This document shows, piece after piece, positions 36,629-46,808 of a stretch of DNA of 64,000 nucleotides. How positions within the stretch are numbered: the stretch's first letter is position 1; every line of letters begins with the position of its first letter. A program made the translations under genes and the position numbers. The DNA lies in the NCBI RefSeq assembly GCF_019037185.1, contig NZ_JAHHXM010000009.1, positions 1 through 64,000 on the forward strand. The letters are read 5' to 3'. The stretch comes from Oceanobacillus caeni (GTDB lineage Bacteria > Bacillota > Bacilli > Bacillales > Amphibacillaceae). Under the pieces are notes generated by a model. That model did not search any database and was not told where the DNA came from. It saw nothing but the letters and a program-made list of their open reading frames with translations.

Positions 36629-37261
36629 ATGAATACACAAGAAGGGACAAAAAACGAAAATAATAAGTGGAAAAAGCTATTTTACAGTTTATTAGGTTTC
36701 AATATCCTGGTCTTCATAGTTCTTCTTATTCTTATTTTTTGGCCTGTATCTGAATTGAATCCAAAGCCACATTCAGAAGACATAATAAATGAAAGTTCGG
36801 AGTTTGTAGTTCGAACAACAAAACAAAATCTAAATGAATTGATTAATGCCTACCTTGAACAGGTGCTTCATAATTCAAGACATCAATACCGTATTCTACT
36901 AGAAGACGATGTACAGTTAAGAGGAGAACTACCTGTTTTTAATACAACAGTTCCTCTTTCCGTTCATCTAGAACCATTTGTTCAAGAAAATGGTGACATC
37001 ATATTGAAACAGCGTTCCATTTCAATTGGCTTATTGGAATTACCCAATCGGAAAATAATGGAATATATGGGGAAATATTTAGATATGCCCGAGTGGGTTA
37101 CCATTAATCCAAAGAACGAAGAAATATATGTTGCAGTAACAGATATGGATATCAAAAGTAATTTCAACGTGTCGGTAGAACGGATAGATTTAGAAGCAAA
37201 TGATTTGGCATTCCGTATACAAATTCCATACAAAACGTTGGGAATAGATGCATTAGAATAG
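36629..37261 (+). CDS. ypmS: YpmS-like membrane protein (DUF2140)
   Basis: This 210-residue protein has a short charged N-terminus and one transmembrane helix (residues about 17-40, LLGFNILVFIVLLILIFW). An extracytoplasmic DUF2140 domain follows, with LLEDDVQLRGELPVFNTTVPL and YLDMPEWVTINPKNEEIYV. Its function is unknown. ATG 36629 follows GAAGAGAGTTGAAAACC; a TTG at 36620 would overlap the upstream stop codon. Either way it is tightly coupled to the GDSL gene. Confidence 0.88.
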   Translation: MNTQEGTKNENNKWKKLFYSLLGFNILVFIVLLILIFWPVSELNPKPHSEDIINESSEFVVRTTKQNLNELINAYLEQVLHNSRHQYRILLEDDVQLRGELPVFNTTVPLSVHLEPFVQENGDIILKQRSISIGLLELPNRKIMEYMGKYLDMPEWVTINPKNEEIYVAVTDMDIKSNFNVSVERIDLEANDLAFRIQIPYKTLGIDALE

Positions 37262-37275
37262 TTAGGCTTTTAGGC

Positions 37276-37315
37276 GAAAAAATAGCGAAGGGAATTCACC
37301 CCTTCGCTATTTTAA
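37276..37315. terminator. Bidirectional terminator
   Basis: AAAATAGCGAAGGG pairs with CCCTTCGCTATTTT (37278-37313) across ATTCAC, between convergent genes. Confidence 0.88.
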
Positions 37316-37910
37316 TACGTTTTAACTTTTTAGATAGATAGAATGGTAGAAAAAAACGCTGAAGTTGCTCTTCTTCTTCCATCTCCTCTTTATAATAACT
37401 TTCAAGAACTCCCTTATACATTAAATGAAGGCCTTCCAGCATTCGTATATCTTCTGGCTTCACGAAACAAATAGACTTTGAAAATTGAATTTGTTTTACT
37501 TCATTTAGTAGAGAAGCAATAAACTGAGAACAGAAAAAGGCATTCCTGCGCTTCCATTCAATTTGTAAAAGAACACCAAATAATCCAATAAAATTGTATT
37601 TATAAGCATCTTTTTTCGCTTCCATTTCACAAATTCGTTCCAAAATTCGATGATACTCCAAATCTTCTACAGCAAGTTGATAAATCTCACATTCCGATTT
37701 TCTTAGAAAACCACAACGGACATCTTCTTTCACAAATCCACCAATAAAAGGATTTCTCACATTTTTACGCCCAAAACTATAAACATCTATTAATTGTTGA
37801 TCAAAACTAATAGATACATGGGTTAACGATTGACCTGTAAACAACCGAATCACTCTCGCTAACAAGGTACCCGTATTCGTAAACAATAAGTATATTACTT
37901 TCTCTTCCAT
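37296..37910 (-). CDS. Permuted papain-fold (YiiX/NlpC-P60-like) protein
   Basis: This is a 204-residue cytosolic-looking protein without a signal peptide. The N-terminus LLFTNTGTLLARVIRLFTGQSLTHVSISFD places a conserved His (THVSI) before the cysteine region RRNAFFCSQFIASLL. That His-before-Cys order is characteristic of permuted papain-fold hydrolases of the YiiX/YaeF type. Substrate unknown; peptide or lipid amide hydrolysis is typical. ATG 37910 follows AGAGGGAAAGTC. Confidence 0.75.
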   Translation of the reverse strand: MEEKVIYLLFTNTGTLLARVIRLFTGQSLTHVSISFDQQLIDVYSFGRKNVRNPFIGGFVKEDVRCGFLRKSECEIYQLAVEDLEYHRILERICEMEAKKDAYKYNFIGLFGVLLQIEWKRRNAFFCSQFIASLLNEVKQIQFSKSICFVKPEDIRMLEGLHLMYKGVLESYYKEEMEEEEQLQRFFLPFYLSKKLKRIKIAKG

Positions 37911-38109
37911 GACTTTCCCTCTTCTCTTATATGAGTTTATTCGGAATACCTTAAGCTTTTATGTTTTATATATCTCTTTCATACATTCCTAAACGGGCGC
38001 TTCCGCTTTTTTATAATATGACAGTTTTTTTATATTTTTCAATAGTTATTTTACGGCTGTTCTATAATAATTGTTACTTTTCATTGACGTATCTAGTGAA
38101 ATGACGTAA

Positions 38110-39774
<1,665 letters not shown>

Positions 39775-39779
39775 TTCTT

Positions 39780-39822
39780 TAGCACTCCCAATATTTATAA
39801 GGGAGTGCTTTTTGGTTTTTTA
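39780..39822 (+). terminator. Terminator of the ABC-F gene
   Basis: AGCACTCCC (39781-39789) pairs with GGGAGTGCT (39801-39809), followed by TTTTGGTTTTTT. Confidence 0.88.
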
Positions 39823-39841
39823 TAATTCTGTACTTAATATA

Positions 39842-40536
39842 TATCAGCATTCTTTCCTCTGATATCAATACTTCTCAAGATATCAGTACTACTTCTCAGA
39901 TATCAGCACTACTTCCCAGATATCAGTACTACTTCCCAGATATCAGTACTACCTCCCAGATATCAGCACTACTTCCCAGATATCAGCACTACTTCCCAGA
40001 TATCAGCACTACTTCCCAGATATCAGCACTACTTCCCAGATATCAGCACTACTTCCCAGATATCAGCACTACTTCCCAGATATCAGCACTACTTCCCAGA
40101 TATCAGCACTACTTCCCAGATATCAGCACTACTTCCCAGATATCAGCACCACTTCTCTGATATCAGCACCACTTCTCTGATATCAGCACTACTTCTCTGA
40201 TATCAGCACTACTTCCCAGATATCAGTACTACCTTCCCAGATATCAGCACTACTTCTCTGATATCAGCACTACTTCCCAGATATCAGTACTACCTTCCCA
40301 GATATCAGCACTACTTCTCTGATATCAGCACTACTTCCCAGATATCAGTACTACTTCTCAGATATCAGCACTACTTCTCAGATATCAGCACTACTTCTCA
40401 GATATCAGCACTACTTCTCAGATATCAGTACTACTTCTCAGATATCAGTACTACTTCTCAGATATCAGTACTACTTCTCAGATATCAGTACTACTTTTCA
40501 GATATCAGTACTACTTCTCAGATATCAGATATCTGC
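39842..40536. repeat. Tandem array of a 20-bp GATATC-centred unit, about 34 copies
   Basis: The consensus is CAGATATCAGCACTACTTCC with a strict 20-bp period across most of 695 bp. Variants alternate CCCAGATATC, CTCTGATATC and CTCAGATATC, and GCAC or GTAC. A 61-bp block containing a 21-bp unit (TACCTTCCC) is duplicated near 40226-40320. Each unit has a palindromic core (AGATATC or CTGATATCAG). It lies between the ABC-F terminator and the tdh stop codon. The plus strand happens to lack stop codons in all frames but has no start codon. Confidence 0.95.
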
Positions 40537-40573
40537 AGGTCGTACACCTTTAGTCATACAAGGAGCAACCTCT

Positions 40574-41509
40574 CTATTTCCCCTTAATTTTTCGAAACAT
40601 ATCCTCCGTCGTTTTTTCTAGGTCAAATTTGGGTTGGAATCCCCATTCCCTTTTTGCTGCAGTACAGTCTAATTGATTTGGCCAGCTATCAGCTATTTTT
40701 TGCCGGATTGGGTCTATTTTATAATCAAGTTGAAAATGGGGAATATGTTTACGGATTGCTTGTGCAAAATCCTTTGGTGCTGCGGCAAATGAGGAGATAT
40801 TGTAGGCATTTCGATTCTTTAGTTTATTAGAGTCCGTTTCCATTAGTTGTATAATGGCATCTAATGCATCTGGTATATACATCATGTCTAGCGTCGTATC
40901 CTTTTTAAGATAAGATGTATATGCACCTCTTTCTAATGCAGCATGATATATTTCTACTGCATAATCTGTCGTCCCTCCCCCTGGTTCATTATGTGAAATG
41001 ATCCCTGGGAAGCGAATTCCTCTTGTATCCATCCCATACTTTTTAAAATAATAATCACATAGTAATTCCCCTGCTGTTTTATTAATACCATACATGGTTA
41101 TCGGCCGTTGAATGGTAAGTTGAGGTGTGTTTTCTTTTGGAGTGGAGTGGCCAAATGCCGCAATAGAGCTTGGAGTAAAAAATTGAAGATCCATTTCTCG
41201 AGCTATTTCTAATCCATTGAGCAAACCTGTCATATTGGTTCTCCATGCTTCTAATGGTATGAATTCTGCCTTTGCTGATAGTATAGAAGCTAAATGGATG
41301 ATTGTATCCACGTTATGCCTTTTCGCTATAGCCGAAAACTCCTTACCTTCCGTTACATCCATTTTTTCAAATGGTCCTTCCTCTTGCGCCATCAAAGAAT
41401 TTCGAATATCGGCTGCAATGACACTAGAAATACCATAAATCGTTCGTAGTTGTTCTACAAGTAAGGAGCCGATTTGACCGAGTGCACCAGTAACTAAGAT
41501 ACGCTTCAT
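40574..41509 (-). CDS. tdh: L-threonine 3-dehydrogenase, short-chain (epimerase-like) type
   Basis: The 311-residue Rossmann enzyme has GALGQIGSLL for NAD binding and the YGINKTAGE (YxxxK) catalytic pair. The SDR-type threonine dehydrogenase segments FPGIIS and PGGGTTDYAVEIYHAAL follow. It oxidises L-threonine to 2-amino-3-oxobutyrate, the substrate of Kbl encoded just upstream (28-base gap), so the two form an operon for threonine to glycine conversion. ATG 41509 follows GGAGGTTCCAAT. Confidence 0.95.
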   Translation of the reverse strand: MKRILVTGALGQIGSLLVEQLRTIYGISSVIAADIRNSLMAQEEGPFEKMDVTEGKEFSAIAKRHNVDTIIHLASILSAKAEFIPLEAWRTNMTGLLNGLEIAREMDLQFFTPSSIAAFGHSTPKENTPQLTIQRPITMYGINKTAGELLCDYYFKKYGMDTRGIRFPGIISHNEPGGGTTDYAVEIYHAALERGAYTSYLKKDTTLDMMYIPDALDAIIQLMETDSNKLKNRNAYNISSFAAAPKDFAQAIRKHIPHFQLDYKIDPIRQKIADSWPNQLDCTAAKREWGFQPKFDLEKTTEDMFRKIKGK

Positions 41510-41537
41510 ATTGGAACCTCCTTCTTTACAAGCTTTT

Positions 41538-42728
41538 TTAAATCAACCCCATTTCCCTTCCGACCTTTTCATATGCTGCTAGGGTTCGATCAAGCATTTC
41601 CTTCGTATGTGCGGCAGTTGGCATGTTCCGGATTCGCCCTGTTCCCTTTGGTACGGTAGGGAAGACGATTGATTTAGCATAAACACCTTCATCATACAGT
41701 CGGTTACTAAATAGTTGTGTCACCTTTTCATCACCGATTATACAAGGTGTAATCGGCGTTTCACTTTTGCCTATGTTAAAACCTAACTTTACGAGCCCAT
41801 GTTTTAAATAATTACCATTTTCCCAAAGCGCTTGATTCAATTCCTTAGAGTCCATTAATAATTCAATCGCCTTTATGCTAGCCGCTATATCTGCTGGGGA
41901 TAAAGCTGTTGAAAACAGAAACGGTCGGGAGCGTGCTTTCAACCAATCAATTAAGACCTTTTTTCCAGCAACGTATCCACCTACTACCCCAATCGCCTTT
42001 GATAGTGTTCCAATTTGAAAGTCTATCTTTTCCTCTAATCCAAATTGCTTCACTGTTCCATAGCCGTTGCCTGTAACACCAGACCCATGTGCATCATCTA
42101 CATAGGTAATTAAATTTAATTCTTCGGCAATATCCACAATATCAGGAAGTTTCGCTATATCTCCATCCATAGAAAAGACACCATCTGTAATAATCATCAT
42201 TTTCTCGTATTTTCCTAAAGAAATTGCTTGTTTCGCCTTTTTCCTTAAGTCATCCATGTCCGAATGCTCATACCGGATAATCGTTGCCTTTGATAGTCGG
42301 CATCCGTCAATGATTGATGCATGATTTAAAGCATCAGAAAAAATAACATCACGCTTATCCATTACAGCGGAAATGGCCGCCATATTACAATTAAATCCCG
42401 ATTGATAAGCAATTGCCGCTTCTGTCCCTTTAAATTCAGCTAATTTATTTTCTAATTTATCATGAAGATCCAGTGTCCCATTGATTGTACGTACAGCTCC
42501 AGATCCAACCCCGTGGGAACCTATAGCTTCCTGAGCAACCTTTTTTAATCTTGGATCCGTTGCAAGTCCTAAATAATTATTAGATGATAGGTTAATGAAA
42601 CTTTTATTGCCAATGGTTATCATTGGGCCGTTCGCTCCATAAACCGTATCGATTTCATTATAGAGTCCATTTTTCTTCAGATTCGCCAAATTACTTTCTA
42701 AAAATAACCTTAATAAATGATTTGCCAT
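41538..42728 (-). CDS. kbl: Glycine C-acetyltransferase (2-amino-3-ketobutyrate CoA ligase)
   Basis: This is a 396-residue alpha-oxoamine synthase family PLP enzyme. The signature region is [18 protein letters not shown], then [28 protein letters not shown], and the PLP lysine in [12 protein letters not shown]. It cleaves 2-amino-3-oxobutyrate with CoA to glycine and acetyl-CoA. ATG 42728 follows AAGGGGGCAATACA. It is the first gene of the kbl-tdh operon; repeat copy D lies in its upstream region. Confidence 0.96.
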   Translation of the reverse strand: MANHLLRLFLESNLANLKKNGLYNEIDTVYGANGPMITIGNKSFINLSSNNYLGLATDPRLKKVAQEAIGSHGVGSGAVRTINGTLDLHDKLENKLAEFKGTEAAIAYQSGFNCNMAAISAVMDKRDVIFSDALNHASIIDGCRLSKATIIRYEHSDMDDLRKKAKQAISLGKYEKMMIITDGVFSMDGDIAKLPDIVDIAEELNLITYVDDAHGSGVTGNGYGTVKQFGLEEKIDFQIGTLSKAIGVVGGYVAGKKVLIDWLKARSRPFLFSTALSPADIAASIKAIELLMDSKELNQALWENGNYLKHGLVKLGFNIGKSETPITPCIIGDEKVTQLFSNRLYDEGVYAKSIVFPTVPKGTGRIRNMPTAAHTKEMLDRTLAAYEKVGREMGLI

Positions 42729-42807
42729 TGTATTGCCCCCTTATTAACATCATATTCATGACACTGCTTACGTTTTCGTCATTGGAAGAAATTTATTAGA
42801 AATCTAG

Positions 42808-42950
42808 GATAAAGAAGACTTCCATAAGTGGGGGGTTCCTTCATCCCTTACTGATGGTTAGGATCTTTACAGGCAGTTGATCACTCACCTACCTTCTTTA
42901 TTTCCCCAGAAGCTTGAGGTGGGTCTTACTACCCGTTTAGGTGGGGTAAA
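42808..42950 (+). repeat. Double-hairpin element, copy D
   Basis: It starts ATAAAGAAGACTTCCATAAGTGGGG, has GGATCTTTACAGGCAGTTGATC internally and ends AGAAGCTTGAGGTGGGTC plus TTACTACCCGTTTAGGTGGGG. It is a full-length copy very similar to B. Confidence 0.75.
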
Positions 42951-43065
42951 AGTAGAAACTATGAGATTACTTGTTTATATTTTAGAATATGAAAGATTTC
43001 CCTGTGGTTAATTCCCTTCATTTCTATTATAATACATGTAGTACATTTGATGGAGGGCAACTAGA

Positions 43066-43197
43066 ATGCGTAAGGTTTTATTGGGACTGTTTGTATTAGT
43101 TATATTGTCAGTCGGAACGTTTGGGGTTATGAAGTCAACAGACGAACCAACAGAGATCATCGAGGATAACGGGGTGTCTACGGAAGTTCACTTTTAA
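43066..43197 (+). CDS. Small membrane or secreted peptide (43 aa)
   Basis: This ORF begins MRKVLLGLFVLVILSVGTFG, one hydrophobic helix after a basic start, and continues with an acidic tail ending STEVHF. ATG 43066 follows GATGGAGGGCAACTAGA, a strong site. A perfect TATAAT lies at 43028-43033, though the -35 region is poor. A terminator hairpin follows. I do not recognise the family; function is unknown. Confidence 0.7.
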   Translation: MRKVLLGLFVLVILSVGTFGVMKSTDEPTEIIEDNGVSTEVHF

Positions 43198-43234
43198 TAG
43201 AAATCTATTTTAATCACAAACCCCGTGGAAAATT

Positions 43235-43279
43235 TAAAGAAGGAATACCACTATCCTGCCAGGTATTCCTTCTTTTTAT
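43235..43279. terminator. Bidirectional terminator
   Basis: AAAGAAGGAATACC pairs with GGTATTCCTTCTTT, followed by TTTATC, between the 43-aa ORF and the convergent 3D-domain gene. Confidence 0.85.
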
Positions 43280-43283
43280 CATC

Positions 43284-44084
43284 TTATAAAATTGTTATGT
43301 CAAGAGTACGTGTTCCCCACTCTTTGGCTTTATCTACATTTGGAATAAATACATCAATTCGATTACCTTTAATGGCACTTCCAATATCAGCTGCTACTGC
43401 TTCTCCATAACCCTCTACATAAACTTTTGATCCTAATGGGATAACATCTGGGTCTACGGCAATTACTTTTGCATCTGGATTGCTATTCAAATCCATACCA
43501 GTATATGTAACACCTGAACAACCTTCACAATCAGCAGTATATGCAGTTGCTTTTACCGTTATTGTTTTTCCTTCTGGCTTATCATCAGAAACATCAGCTT
43601 GTACTGGTTTTTCTTCTTGTTTTACTTCGTTATCTGCTTTTTGTTCTTCGTTTTCTTCTTTTTGTACTTCATTATCTGCTTTTACTTCTTCTTTTTGAAC
43701 TTTATTCGGCTCTTCTTTTGCGATATTTTTATTAGATAATTCTTTAATATGAAGTTCTTGACCTTCAATAATAGTATCAGACTTTAGATTATTCCAATCT
43801 TTTAAATCGTCTACCGTTACACCATATTGATTGGCAATACTAGTTAAAGAATCTCCGCTTTCTACTACATATGTTTCATTTAATAATAGAATTTGTTTCG
43901 GATGAATAACTGTTGTTTTTAAATCATTTAAATCTATTAAATCATCAACTGATGTATTATTTTCATTTGCTATTTCCCAGAGACTATCCCCTGTTTGAAC
44001 TTCGTATTCCTCCGCTGATACGGTTGTTACAGTTGCTGTTAACATCATAAATCCAGCAAAAAATCCTGCTACTAACTTTCTCAT
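43284..44084 (-). CDS. Secreted wall protein with two LysM and a 3D domain (YocH-like)
   Basis: This 266-residue exported protein has a signal peptide (MRKLVAGFFAGFMMLTATVTTVSA). Two LysM repeats bind peptidoglycan (residues about 26-70 and 71-115). An acidic, imperfectly repeated linker follows (EVQKEENEEQKADNEVKQEE), then a 3D domain. That domain has the aspartates of AVDPDVIPLG, AADIGSAI and NRIDVFI. It is related to YocH/Sps-type muralytic proteins. ATG 44084 follows AAAAGGAGGAATCCAA. I looked for WalR-type TGTAA boxes upstream and found no correctly spaced pair. Confidence 0.92.
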   Translation of the reverse strand: MRKLVAGFFAGFMMLTATVTTVSAEEYEVQTGDSLWEIANENNTSVDDLIDLNDLKTTVIHPKQILLLNETYVVESGDSLTSIANQYGVTVDDLKDWNNLKSDTIIEGQELHIKELSNKNIAKEEPNKVQKEEVKADNEVQKEENEEQKADNEVKQEEKPVQADVSDDKPEGKTITVKATAYTADCEGCSGVTYTGMDLNSNPDAKVIAVDPDVIPLGSKVYVEGYGEAVAADIGSAIKGNRIDVFIPNVDKAKEWGTRTLDITIL

Positions 44085-44360
44085 TTGGATTCCTCCTTTT
44101 AAGTCTAGATTAATCCTATCATAGCTTCATAGAGAAAACAGTAACAGTACAATTAAGAGTTTATGACAAACATTACGAGTGTCTTGTATTTTGTATCATT
44201 TGTAATATTTTTGATACATTTGCACTAGTTTTGTCTATTAATATTACAAATAATAAATAGTAATGTTGCTTTGAAAATTAAGGGAATTTTCATTTAATTG
44301 CACCAGCCACCCGTACATAACCTATGTTTCCATCGTATAGTTAATAAGTAAACATTTAAA

Positions 44361-44403
44361 TATAAAAAGGAAGCACAGCTATAAAAACTGTACTTCCTTT
44401 TAT
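44361..44403 (-). terminator. Terminator of the alcohol dehydrogenase gene
   Basis: AAAAGGAAGCACAG pairs with CTGTACTTCCTTTT; TTTTTATATTT follows on the minus strand. The rest of 44085-44360 is AT-rich leader of the 3D-domain gene with nothing else recognisable. Confidence 0.8.
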
Positions 44404-44439
44404 TACCTGGGAAATATTTGTCGAACTTTGTTCCACAAG

Positions 44440-45612
44440 TTATAAACTTGCTTTAAAGATTTCAATGGAATCTTGCTTCGTTAACTTTTTAAAGTTACCA
44501 AATTGAGGACGGGAAACTACCGTTTTTTCCGCCATTAGCTCAATAGAAGTTTCGTCGATATCATAATCCGCTAGTCTAGATGGTGCACCGATACTCTTCC
44601 AAAATTCGCTTAGTCTATCAATTCCTTCTAATGCCACTTGTTTATCCGTTTTGTTTGATGGGTCAACATGAAATACATTTTCAGCCAATTGTTTAAAGCG
44701 ATGTACATTTTCATCATCTAAAACATGTCTCATCCAGTGAGGGAAAAGAATGGCTAGTCCTCCGCCATGCGGTATATCGTGCACAGCTGATACGGCATGC
44801 TCTAGGTTATGTGTTGCCCAATCACCTGCATACCCCATATTTAACATATTGTTTAATGCTAATGTACCAGCTAAAAGAATCGTTTCTCGATGTTCATAAC
44901 TATCTAGATTCTCTAAGAGCTTTGGCGCCGTTTCTATAACTGTTGTAAGGATACCTTCACAAAATCGATCTTGTATTGGTGTATTTGGCGTTTGATGGAA
45001 ATAATGCTCTAGTACATGTGACATCATATCTACTATTCCATAGATTGTTTGGTCACGGGGAACCGACATCGTATGTTCTGGGTCCAAAATAGAAAACTTC
45101 GGAAACGTGTATGGAATGGCATTCCATCCATGTTTTTCATTTGTCTCCCAATTCGTAATGACGGAACCAGCATTCATCTCAGAACCTGTTGCAGCTATTG
45201 TTAAAATGGTACCAAAAGGTAATGCATCCTTAGCACGGGCCTTTTTCGTTACAATATCCCACATATCCACATCGGTTTTCGCACCTACTGCAATAGCTTT
45301 CGTGCAATCAATTGTACTACCTCCACCAACCGCTAAAATAAACTCAATTCCTTCATTTTTACAGATTTCTACACCTTTTCGAACGGTAGTGATTCGTGGA
45401 TTTGGCTCTACTCCTGAGAGTTCAAATACTTCTGCATTGATTTCTGATAATTTCTCTAAAACATTATCGTAAATACCATTACGTTTAATGCTTCCTCCAC
45501 CATAAACTAACAAAACCTTCTTCCCATATCTCTCCACTTCTTTTGGTAAAGTATCTAGTTGTCCTTTTCCGAAAATTAATTTTGTTGGATTATAGTACTT
45601 GAAATTATCCAT
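44440..45612 (-). CDS. Iron-containing alcohol dehydrogenase (butanol dehydrogenase type)
   Basis: The 390-residue protein is a group III alcohol dehydrogenase. NAD(P) binding is in [15 protein letters not shown] and [15 protein letters not shown]. The metal site is in [28 protein letters not shown], giving the conserved histidines. It matches the YugJ/YugK/BdhA group (about 390 residues), which reduce aldehydes to alcohols. It lies 21 bases downstream of ridA and is probably co-transcribed. ATG 45612 follows AGAGGGGATTTGAAGC. Confidence 0.93.
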   Translation of the reverse strand: MDNFKYYNPTKLIFGKGQLDTLPKEVERYGKKVLLVYGGGSIKRNGIYDNVLEKLSEINAEVFELSGVEPNPRITTVRKGVEICKNEGIEFILAVGGGSTIDCTKAIAVGAKTDVDMWDIVTKKARAKDALPFGTILTIAATGSEMNAGSVITNWETNEKHGWNAIPYTFPKFSILDPEHTMSVPRDQTIYGIVDMMSHVLEHYFHQTPNTPIQDRFCEGILTTVIETAPKLLENLDSYEHRETILLAGTLALNNMLNMGYAGDWATHNLEHAVSAVHDIPHGGGLAILFPHWMRHVLDDENVHRFKQLAENVFHVDPSNKTDKQVALEGIDRLSEFWKSIGAPSRLADYDIDETSIELMAEKTVVSRPQFGNFKKLTKQDSIEIFKASL

Positions 45613-45633
45613 GCTTCAAATCCCCTCTATAAG

Positions 45634-46011
45634 TTATTTAGTGTAGGCTATGACATCCATTTCTACCAAAACATCTTTAGGTAAACGACTGACCTCAACT
45701 GTTGCTCGTGCTGGATATGGCTTTTCTAAAAAACTGCCATAAATTTCATTCACTTTCGCAAAGTGATCCATATTTGCTACAAAAATGGTGAATTTCACTA
45801 CTTGTGAAAAACCTACCCCAGCTTCTTCTAGAATAGCTTTTAAATTTTTTAATACTTGTTCTGTTTGTTTTTCAATTCCTTCCACTACTTCACCAGTTTC
45901 AGGATTTATAGGAATCTGTCCAGACACATAAACAAAATCCCCTGCTTGAATCGCTTGTGAATATGGCCCAATTGCTGCTGGTGCATTTTCTGTATGTATT
46001 TCTTTTACCAT
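45634..46011 (-). CDS. ridA: RidA enamine/imine deaminase
   Basis: The 125-residue protein matches the YjgF/YER057c/UK114 family. It has AIGPYSQAIQAGDFVYVSGQIPINPETG and the C-terminal PARATVEVSRLPKDVLVEMDVIA with the catalytic Arg. It hydrolyses reactive enamines from PLP enzymes to ketoacids. ATG 46011 follows AAAAGGAGGATGAAAAA. It is the first gene of a probable ridA-adh pair. Confidence 0.96.
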   Translation of the reverse strand: MVKEIHTENAPAAIGPYSQAIQAGDFVYVSGQIPINPETGEVVEGIEKQTEQVLKNLKAILEEAGVGFSQVVKFTIFVANMDHFAKVNEIYGSFLEKPYPARATVEVSRLPKDVLVEMDVIAYTK

Positions 46012-46069
46012 TTTTTCATCCTCCTTTTAGTAATAGCTATATATATTTATACTACCAGTTTCTCATTCC

Positions 46070-46699
46070 TTATTCCAAATCTAGCCCTTCCTTATATTCC
46101 ATAACAGATTGAACATAATAAATATCCCCATAACAAGCATTGTATTGCTTTGCTTCTTCCCTCAAACATGAATAAATAGATTTATCAGAAGCATTTTCGT
46201 ACATTTTTTGAGAAAAATCAATGGCTATCTCTTCTGAGTAACTTCCCGTTTCTTCTAAGACATAATTTATAAAACCTCTGCCAAAATTATAGGACTGAAC
46301 AGCTAATTCTAGATCCCCTTTAGCATCGTCTAATACTTCGGAAAAGTAATAGACTCCTTGTTTAATAGATTGTTCAGGGTCCTTTATGCAACCTACCTTT
46401 CCGCAGTAGCTTTCAGAAGATTGCATAGGATCATTACCCCTTCCGCCAGATTCTTGCATCATGATGGCTAGTAAAACATCTATATACGGGGTTACACCAT
46501 ACTCTTTTGCATACTTTTCCACAAGTGGACGATAGTCTTGAACTTCTTTTGTTATTTGTGGATAACTTTCCTGTGGATTAGTAAAGTTAGCCACATCATT
46601 CTTCGATAGAATAGAAACAAAGCTCATGACGCCAAATAACACAACGCAGATGAAAAATACTTTACCGATTGATTGCTTCGTCTTTTTATTACGTTTCAT
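46070..46699 (-). CDS. Membrane-anchored lysozyme-like muramidase
   Basis: This 209-residue protein has an N-terminal anchor (residues about 12-30) and a Lysozyme_like domain of the CwlT N-terminal type. The catalytic Glu is in LAIMMQESGGRGNDPMQSSES, followed by IKQGVYYFSEVLDDAKGDLELAVQSYNFG. It should cleave glycan strands, but the NlpC/P60 partner domain of CwlT is absent. ATG 46699 has AAGGAAATG about ten bases upstream. Three DnaA-box-like sites lie in its upstream region. Confidence 0.87.
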   Translation of the reverse strand: MKRNKKTKQSIGKVFFICVVLFGVMSFVSILSKNDVANFTNPQESYPQITKEVQDYRPLVEKYAKEYGVTPYIDVLLAIMMQESGGRGNDPMQSSESYCGKVGCIKDPEQSIKQGVYYFSEVLDDAKGDLELAVQSYNFGRGFINYVLEETGSYSEEIAIDFSQKMYENASDKSIYSCLREEAKQYNACYGDIYYVQSVMEYKEGLDLE

Positions 46700-46738
46700 A
46701 CTTTCACATTTCCTTCTTCTTTTCTACTAAAACACTAT

Positions 46739-46788
46739 TTATCCACAGCTATACTTACTTATGCACAATAATTGATAAGTTATCAACA
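46739..46788 (+). promoter_or_regulatory. Cluster of three DnaA-box-like sequences
   Basis: TTATCCACA (46739-46747) and TTATGCACA (46759-46767) both match the consensus TTATNCACA exactly; TTATCAACA (46780-46788) differs at one position. All three have the same orientation and are spaced 20 and 21 bp. The cluster sits between the MATE and lysozyme-like genes, about 40-90 bases upstream of the latter's start. Confidence 0.6.
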
Positions 46789-46808
46789 ATTTGTGTACAG
46801 GTGTGTGA

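Noticed and set aside
39842-40536. A repetitive protein gene on the plus strand
   Set aside because: All plus frames are open only because of the 20-bp consensus; there is no start codon or ribosome binding site at the left end.
44085-44230. WalR operator upstream of the 3D-domain gene
   Set aside because: Several TGTA strings occur, but none form the pair of hexamers separated by five bases that defines the WalR box.
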